Positions 59,657 to 64,000 of a stretch of 64,000 nt of DNA are shown piece by piece (position 1 is the first letter of the stretch; each line of letters starts with the position of its first letter). The DNA comes from Actinacidiphila acididurans (lineage in GTDB: Bacteria; Actinomycetota; Actinomycetes; Streptomycetales; Streptomycetaceae). The notes below the pieces were generated by a model. That model saw only the letters and a list, made by a program, of their open reading frames with translations. It was not told where the DNA came from and made no database searches. The translations under genes and the position numbers were made by a program. The DNA lies in NCBI RefSeq assembly GCF_016918855.1, contig NZ_JADKYB010000001.1, positions 124,001 through 188,000 of the forward strand, written 5' to 3'.

Positions 59657-60622
59657 TCAGTCCGCCGTAGCGGCCCGGCCAGTCTCCTCGGCGGCCGGGT
59701 GTGCCGCGAAGACGGGCGCGGAGGACTGGTAGGCGGCGGCGATCTCCACGAACACCTGGTGCAGGGCGCGGGTGGCCGGGGGCGCCGTTCCCGCCGACGG
59801 CCGCTGGATGACCAGCAGTACCGCGTCGTCGTCGGTCGCCAGTGGCCGGAAGGTGATCACTCCCGACCGCTCCAGCGGGTCCCCGCGCACGCTGTAGTCC
59901 GGCAGGACGGTCGGGCCGAGACCCTCGGCGACCATCAGTTTGCCCATCTCCGCGCCGTCGGTGGAGTAGGAAAAGAGCGGGCTGCGGCCGTGCAGCAGCC
60001 GGTGCACGTAGCGGTGCATCAGATAGCCCGAGCGCATCACGATCAGCGGTTGGGCCAGCAGGTCCTCCACCGTCACATGGGGGCGCGCCGCCAGCGGGCT
60101 GTCCGAGCGCAGGCAGACCACCGCGTGGCCGCGCAGCAGCTCGGTGCTGTGGAACCCGGGCGGGATGTCGTCCCCCTGCAGATAGTTCACCAGCCCGAGG
60201 TCCAGGTCACCCTCCAGCAAGGATTTCTGGAGCACGTCCGGCTGGACCCCGACGACCTCCAGCTGGGTCTCAGGGTGCGCCGCGCGGAACGCCCGGATGG
60301 CCGGCACCAGCAGCGGCACCGTGGCCGCGTGGACCGTGCCCAGCCGGATCATCCGGCTGGTGCGGTGTTGTTCGTCCGCCGCGCGCCGCAGCCCCTCGAC
60401 CGCCTCCAGCACGGCCGCGATGTGCGGCAGCAGCTCGCGCCCCTCCGCGCTGATCTTCGCCCCCGAGCGCCTGCGGTCCAGGATGTTCACTCCCAGCTCG
60501 CGCTCCAGGTTGCGGACGGTCTCGCTCAGCGCCGGCTGCGACAGGTGCAGCGCCTCGGCCGCCCTGCGCAGCGACCCCAGCCTGGTCACCGCCTCGATGT
60601 ACTCCAGCTGCTCGATCCGCAC
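59657..60622 (-). CDS. LysR-type regulator of the sulfur locus
   Basis: 321 residues. GTG at 60622 behind GGGAGAGG starts VRIEQLEYIEAVTRLGSLRR; the helix-turn-helix continues AAEALHLSQPALSETVRNLE and the wing NILDRRRSGAKIS. Effector domain: RMIRLGTVHAATVPLLVPAI, EGDLDLGLVNYLQGDDIPPG. Transcribed divergently from the Cys leader peptide and the sfnB/ssuD-like genes, it is the likely activator (CysB/Cbl-like role, not necessarily orthologous). Confidence 0.9.
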   Translation of the reverse strand: MRIEQLEYIEAVTRLGSLRRAAEALHLSQPALSETVRNLERELGVNILDRRRSGAKISAEGRELLPHIAAVLEAVEGLRRAADEQHRTSRMIRLGTVHAATVPLLVPAIRAFRAAHPETQLEVVGVQPDVLQKSLLEGDLDLGLVNYLQGDDIPPGFHSTELLRGHAVVCLRSDSPLAARPHVTVEDLLAQPLIVMRSGYLMHRYVHRLLHGRSPLFSYSTDGAEMGKLMVAEGLGPTVLPDYSVRGDPLERSGVITFRPLATDDDAVLLVIQRPSAGTAPPATRALHQVFVEIAAAYQSSAPVFAAHPAAEETGRAATAD

Positions 60623-60791
60623 GGCACCTCTCCCGGACGCCTCCGATCGGCTCCGCACCTCGTGCAAGGGATTCCCTGTCACCACGTCGCGGATCCCTAA
60701 TATACGGCGGCCCTCCACCGCGGTTACGCTGACCTCGATGAACTCGCACCCTCCAGGTGGGGGGACGAAGCACGAGAGGCGGTGACGACCG

Positions 60792-60893
60792 GTGCGGGAT
60801 CTGTGGGAGCTGACCTGCCGCCGTCACGTGGACCTCGTCCGCGTCTCCAGCGCGCTGTGTCGCGCCAGTCGGTACCGGCCGCCCCGCATCTGA
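60792..60893 (+). CDS. Cys-containing leader peptide (sulfur attenuator-type uORF)
   Basis: 33-codon frame from GTG 60792: VRDLWELTCRRHVDLVRVSS then ALCRASRYRPPRI. The pattern L-T-x-R-R-x-V-D-L-x-R-x-x-S-A-L-C-R is that of the short leader peptides seen before sulfur and cysteine metabolism genes in actinobacteria. Cys codons are at positions 9 (TGC) and 23 (TGT). GAGAGG is upstream. It lies 170 bp from the LysR start and 419 bp before the SfnB-like gene. Slow translation at Cys codons could couple operon expression to cysteine supply; inferred. Confidence 0.75.
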   Translation: MRDLWELTCRRHVDLVRVSSALCRASRYRPPRI

Positions 60894-61312
60894 TTGCCGG
60901 GTCGGCAACCACGAGACCCTGACGCTCGAACCGATCGGTCCGTGGCCGCCCCGGTCCTTCGGGACCTCGCCCCCGGCACCCGTCCCAGGGGCGTGGAGCC
61001 TTGCAGCCGCCCGGCCCGGACCCCCGAAAGCGGAGAGGCGGCCGCGCGATCACAACCAGCCGCTCCGCCACCTTCGTCATACAGGCCTGGTTCGCTCCCG
61101 ATCGTCGCATCACCTCGCTCGACGGCGGCGCGCTCTGCCTCGACGCCGAGGCCGAAACGGGTGTCGACCGGGTGGTGCGTGCGTTCGTCCGGGCTCCGCA
61201 CCGGGCACCGGACGCCGGCGCTGCTGACGGCGCCGACGTCCCCCGCGGCTTGACCAAAGCCGCCCGCCGAAACTCCGCAACGAAAGCCGCATCCACCGCA
61301 TGAAGGAGCACC
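60894..61312 (+). promoter_or_regulatory. long leader between leader peptide and sfnB-like gene
   Basis: 419 bp with no supported gene. It contains GAACCGATCGGTCC (60928-60941), an approximate dyad, and is long enough for an attenuation or RNA-structure switch following the leader peptide. I could not find a clear terminator with a T run. Confidence 0.4.
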
Positions 61313-62548
61313 GTGACCGCGCCCGGCACCCCCCACGAACACTCGGCCCCGCACGACGGCCCGGCGCCGCAGGCCCACGTCATCGCCGACGACGCCGAGG
61401 CGCTGGCGGTGGCCGCCGAACTGGCCCGGGACTTCCGCACGGAGGCCGCACGCCGGGACGCGGAACGGCTGTTGCCGCGCGCCGAACTCGACCGGCTCTC
61501 GGTCTCCGGGCTGCTCGGCATCACGGTTCCGCGCACGCACGGCGGTGCCGAGGTCCGTGCGCGCACTCTCGCAGAGGTCTTCCGGCTGCTGGCCGCGGCG
61601 GACGCCAGCCTGGCGCAGATCCCGCAGAACCACTTCGTGTACGTCAACGTGCTGCGTCGCCAGGGCACCCCCGAACAGCAGAAGTTCTTCTTCGCGGAGG
61701 TGCTGGTCGGCCGCCGGTTCGGCAACGCGCAGTCCGAAGCGGGCACCAAGCACGTCCAGGACATCAGGACGGCGCTCACCTCGCGCGAGGGCGGCTACTT
61801 GCTCAACGGCGAGAAGCACTACTCCACGGGCGCCCTGTTCGCCCACTGGATCCCGGTACTGGCCCGTGGCGAGAACGACGCGCTGTACGTCGCCTACGTC
61901 GAGCGGAACGCGCCGGGCGTCAGCGTGGTCGACGACTGGAACGGCATGGGGCAGCGCACCACCGCCAGCGGTACCGTCCGCCTCGACCACGTGGCCGTCG
62001 CCGCCGACCGTGTCGTACCGCATCACCTCACCTTCCTCGGACCCCAACTGCACGGTGCCACAGCCCAGTTGCTGCACGCCGCGATCGACGCCGGGCTCGC
62101 GTCCGGCGCGCTGGAGGAAGCCGTCGCGTTCGTCCGCACCAAGAGCCGGCCGTGGTTCGAGAGCGGGTACGACACGGCAGCCGAGGACCCCCTGCTGATC
62201 CAGCGCTTCGGCGAGCTGGGCCTCCAGGTGCGGGCCTCGAACGCGTTGCTGGCGGCCGCGGCAGACGCCGTCGACGCGGCGGGCGCCGACCTGAACGACG
62301 ACACCGCGGCCGAGGCGTCGATCGCGGTGTCCGCGGCGAAGGTCCACGCGGCGCAGACGGCCGTCGACATCGCCGGAGCGCTCTTCGAGGTGGCCGGCAC
62401 CCGCTCGGCGTCCGATCGCCTCAACCTGCACCGGTACTGGCGCGACGCACGCACCCACACCCTGCACGATCCGAGTCGCTGGAAGGTCCAGCACATCGGC
62501 CGCTACGTGCTCAACGGAACCCGCCCGCCCCGGCACGGACTCATCTGA
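61313..62548 (+). CDS. SfnB-like sulfur acquisition oxidoreductase (acyl-CoA dehydrogenase fold)
   Basis: 411 residues of the acyl-CoA dehydrogenase fold. VSGLLGITVPRTHGGAEVRA, AAADASLAQIPQNHFVYVNV, RFGNAQSEAGTKHVQDIRTA, YLLNGEKHYSTGALFAHWIP and GMGQRTTASGTVRLDHVAVA, ending HDPSRWKVQHIGRYVLNGTR, are typical of SfnB/DszC-type FMNH2-dependent oxygenases rather than true dehydrogenases. GTG at 61313 follows AAGGAG by 5 bp. Predicted role: oxidation of an organosulfur compound (for example dimethyl sulfone or similar) so sulfur can be released. Followed by the SsuD-like gene after 20 bp. Confidence 0.88.
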   Translation: MTAPGTPHEHSAPHDGPAPQAHVIADDAEALAVAAELARDFRTEAARRDAERLLPRAELDRLSVSGLLGITVPRTHGGAEVRARTLAEVFRLLAAADASLAQIPQNHFVYVNVLRRQGTPEQQKFFFAEVLVGRRFGNAQSEAGTKHVQDIRTALTSREGGYLLNGEKHYSTGALFAHWIPVLARGENDALYVAYVERNAPGVSVVDDWNGMGQRTTASGTVRLDHVAVAADRVVPHHLTFLGPQLHGATAQLLHAAIDAGLASGALEEAVAFVRTKSRPWFESGYDTAAEDPLLIQRFGELGLQVRASNALLAAAADAVDAAGADLNDDTAAEASIAVSAAKVHAAQTAVDIAGALFEVAGTRSASDRLNLHRYWRDARTHTLHDPSRWKVQHIGRYVLNGTRPPRHGLI

Positions 62549-62568
62549 CCCAGCGAGGAGTTTTCCCC

Positions 62569-63723
62569 GTGAGCCTCACCTTCCACTGGTTCCTGCCCAC
62601 CTACGGCGACAGCCGTCACGTCGTCGGGGGCGGCCACGGCCTGCCCGCAGGAGCGGCCGGCGGGGAGCGCCCGGCCGACCTCGGCTACCTGAGCCAGATC
62701 GGCAGGGCCGCCGAACAACTCGGCTTCGTGGGGGCGCTGACCCCCACCGGGGCCTGGTGCGAAGACGCGTGGCTGACCACCGCGATGCTCTCCCGCGAAA
62801 CCGAGCGACTGAAGTTCCTGGTCGCCTTCCGGCCGGGCTTCGTCGCACCCACCCTGGCCGCGCAGATGGCCGCGACCTTCCAGCGCCACGCGCCCGGGCG
62901 ACTACTGCTCAACGTGGTCACCGGCGGCGAGAGCCACGAGCAGCGCGCCTACGGCGACTTCCTGGACAAGGAGAACCGCTACGCGCGCACGGGCGAGTTC
63001 CTGCAGATCGTCTCCCGGCTGTGGCGGGGCGAGTCCGTGACGTTCGGCGGCGAGCACCTGCGGGTGGAGAACGCCGAGCTGGCGCGGGTTCCCGACCCGG
63101 TACCGCCGGTCTACTTCGGTGGGTCGTCACCGGCGGCCGGGCCGGTCGCCGCCCGGCACAGCGACGTCTACCTCAGCTGGGGGGAGCCTCCGGCGCAAGT
63201 CGCCGAGAAGATCGCCTGGATCCGCGGGCTGGCTGCCGAGCAGGGGCGCACGCTCCGATTCGGCATCCGGCTGCACGTCATCACCCGCGACACCGCGGAC
63301 GCCGCATGGGCCGAGGCGCGGCGCCTGCTCGACGGGTTCTCCGACGAGGCGGTTCAGGCCGTCCAAGCAGGCCTGGCGCGCAGCGAGTCCGAAGGCCAAC
63401 GCCGGATGCTCGCCCTGCACGGCGGCAGTCGCGACGGTCTGGAGGTCTCGCCGAACCTGTGGGCCGGCATCGGCTTGGTGCGCGGCGGCGCGGGCACGGC
63501 GCTCGTGGGCAGCCACCGGGAGGTCGCGGACCGGATCACGGAGTACAGCGCCCTCGGCATCGAGGAGTTCGTGATGTCGGGGCACCCGCACCTGGAGGAG
63601 GCATACTGGTTCGGCGAGGGAGTCCTCCCGCTGCTCGCCTCCGACGGCCTGTGGGCCCACCCGGCGGCTCTATCCGTCCCCCAGCACGGCGGCGTGCCGT
63701 TCGCGACGGGCATCACACGCTGA
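62569..63723 (+). CDS. SsuD-like FMNH2-dependent alkanesulfonate monooxygenase
   Basis: 384 residues of the luciferase fold. SLTFHWFLPTYGDSRHVVGG (the F-H-W-F-L-P-T start of SsuD/SfnG-like enzymes), GALTPTGAWCEDAWLTTAML (active-site Cys region), FLVAFRPGFVAPTLAAQMAA, GRLLLNVVTGGESHEQRAYG, then HLRVENAELARVP and PVYFGGSSPAA. GTG at 62569 behind GAGGAG. It cleaves C-S bonds of sulfonates or related compounds to give sulfite. No flavin reductase is in this cluster; it would need one from elsewhere. The sulfite-oxidase-like enzyme at 4640 could handle released sulfite. Confidence 0.9.
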   Translation: MSLTFHWFLPTYGDSRHVVGGGHGLPAGAAGGERPADLGYLSQIGRAAEQLGFVGALTPTGAWCEDAWLTTAMLSRETERLKFLVAFRPGFVAPTLAAQMAATFQRHAPGRLLLNVVTGGESHEQRAYGDFLDKENRYARTGEFLQIVSRLWRGESVTFGGEHLRVENAELARVPDPVPPVYFGGSSPAAGPVAARHSDVYLSWGEPPAQVAEKIAWIRGLAAEQGRTLRFGIRLHVITRDTADAAWAEARRLLDGFSDEAVQAVQAGLARSESEGQRRMLALHGGSRDGLEVSPNLWAGIGLVRGGAGTALVGSHREVADRITEYSALGIEEFVMSGHPHLEEAYWFGEGVLPLLASDGLWAHPAALSVPQHGGVPFATGITR

Positions 63724-64000
63724 CCACTACCCTCGCAACCGGCAGTTGAGCTGCCGTGCGGTGGCCATGCTGTTCCCGGCGGGCCGGTTCGTCAGGTCCT
63801 GGTCGCCGATGTCCTGCCCGCCGGTGCGCGGCGTGATGTAGGGGACCGAGCCGGTGATCGGCGGGACCCCGGCCAGGCCGCCGTGACAGCGAAGTGGGCC
63901 GGCTTCGGTGGCGAGTGCGAGTTCCATGCGACACGCTCCCGCAGGTTGTCGGTCAGGGCCCGTGAGTGCCGGGACGGGCGGTCGGGTATTTCGATCCATT
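63724..64000. other. window end; possible unidentified minus-strand frame
   Basis: A minus-strand frame (63727-63999) reads ATEAGPLRCHGGLAGVPPIT and GGQDIGDQDLTNRPAGNSMA. It has protein-like composition, but I cannot identify it and its start near the window edge has no ribosome site. Otherwise nothing is seen. Confidence 0.3.

Noticed and set aside
61300..62568. 423-residue extension upstream of the SsuD-like protein
   Set aside because: It is a shifted reading of the SfnB-like gene; GTG 62569 has a good ribosome site and the family-typical N-terminus.

Overview
The window is very GC-rich actinobacterial DNA and looks like a Streptomyces or close relative. The evidence is the codon bias, the GTG and TTG starts behind AGGAG-type ribosome sites, the many regulator/oxidoreductase pairs, a RapZ-C-type fragment, a CGNR zinc-finger protein, a DUF6233-like gene, a Ku homologue, a SpoIIE/PP2C phosphatase and a Cys-containing leader peptide of the type seen before actinobacterial sulfur genes. 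I see no rRNA, tRNA, CRISPR array, replication origin or ribosomal-protein gene. The density of broken genes and insertion-sequence scraps suggests a chromosome arm or a large linear plasmid; that is inference.

Layout. 1-1.56 kb: degraded DNA. 1.56-3.5 kb: XRE regulator divergent from an SDR. 4.6-5.7 kb: sulfite-oxidase-type molybdoenzyme. 6.1-6.3 kb: orphan double-glycine leader peptide. 7.2-13.9 kb: the best intact operon, with an SsuBCA/THI5-type ABC importer, a RutA-like flavin monooxygenase, a RutB-like cysteine hydrolase, a second NtaA/SnaA-type monooxygenase and a flavin reductase. It looks like an uptake plus FMNH2-dependent ring-opening pathway for an N- or S-containing heterocycle. 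14-17.5 kb: catalase-like protein, a secreted alpha/beta hydrolase and a LysR regulator, the last two sharing a palindromic operator. 17.5-18.6 kb: ptsI and ptsH cut at both ends. 18.6-20.5 kb: AraC/SDR pair. 20.5-24.2 kb: a graveyard of GH13 glucosidase, pullulanase, Y-family polymerase and IS5/IS701 scraps. 24.6-28.6 kb: a 1303-residue secreted GH65 enzyme with discoidin and two ricin-type lectin domains. 29.2-31.3 kb: two related lipoproteins around debris of an aromatic-degradation locus. 31.6-33.8 kb: MDR reductase/LysR pair. 34-37.6 kb: PP2C phosphatase, IS remnants, a dead anti-sigma-type ATPase and a MerR/BldC-like protein. 37.8-41.1 kb: FAD disulfide reductase, a translationally coupled small membrane protein/winged-helix pair, and a methyltransferase. 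41.2-46.4 kb: IS5/IS630/integrase scraps around a DUF3885 gene, a YrhB/Imm35 gene and a luciferase-like oxidoreductase.

46.7-50.7 kb: three minus-strand genes (yellow/MRJP-like, MDR reductase, Tat-secreted) divergent from a TetR gene, with two matching operator copies between them. 51-52.6 kb: SDR and CGNR protein carrying the same 10-9-10 operator. 54.7-55.6 kb: MarR/VOC pair separated by only 26 bp. 55.7-57 kb: Ku and a DUF6233-like gene with an in-frame TGA. 57.3-59 kb: HdeD-like and diacylglycerol-kinase-like genes. 59.6-63.7 kb: sulfur-scavenging locus (LysR, Cys leader peptide, SfnB-like, SsuD-like).

Two themes recur. Many one-component regulators sit divergently beside the enzyme they probably control, often with a readable palindrome. 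Many dead genes keep both ends but have lost the middle, which suggests repeated deletion or end-joining rather than simple point decay.
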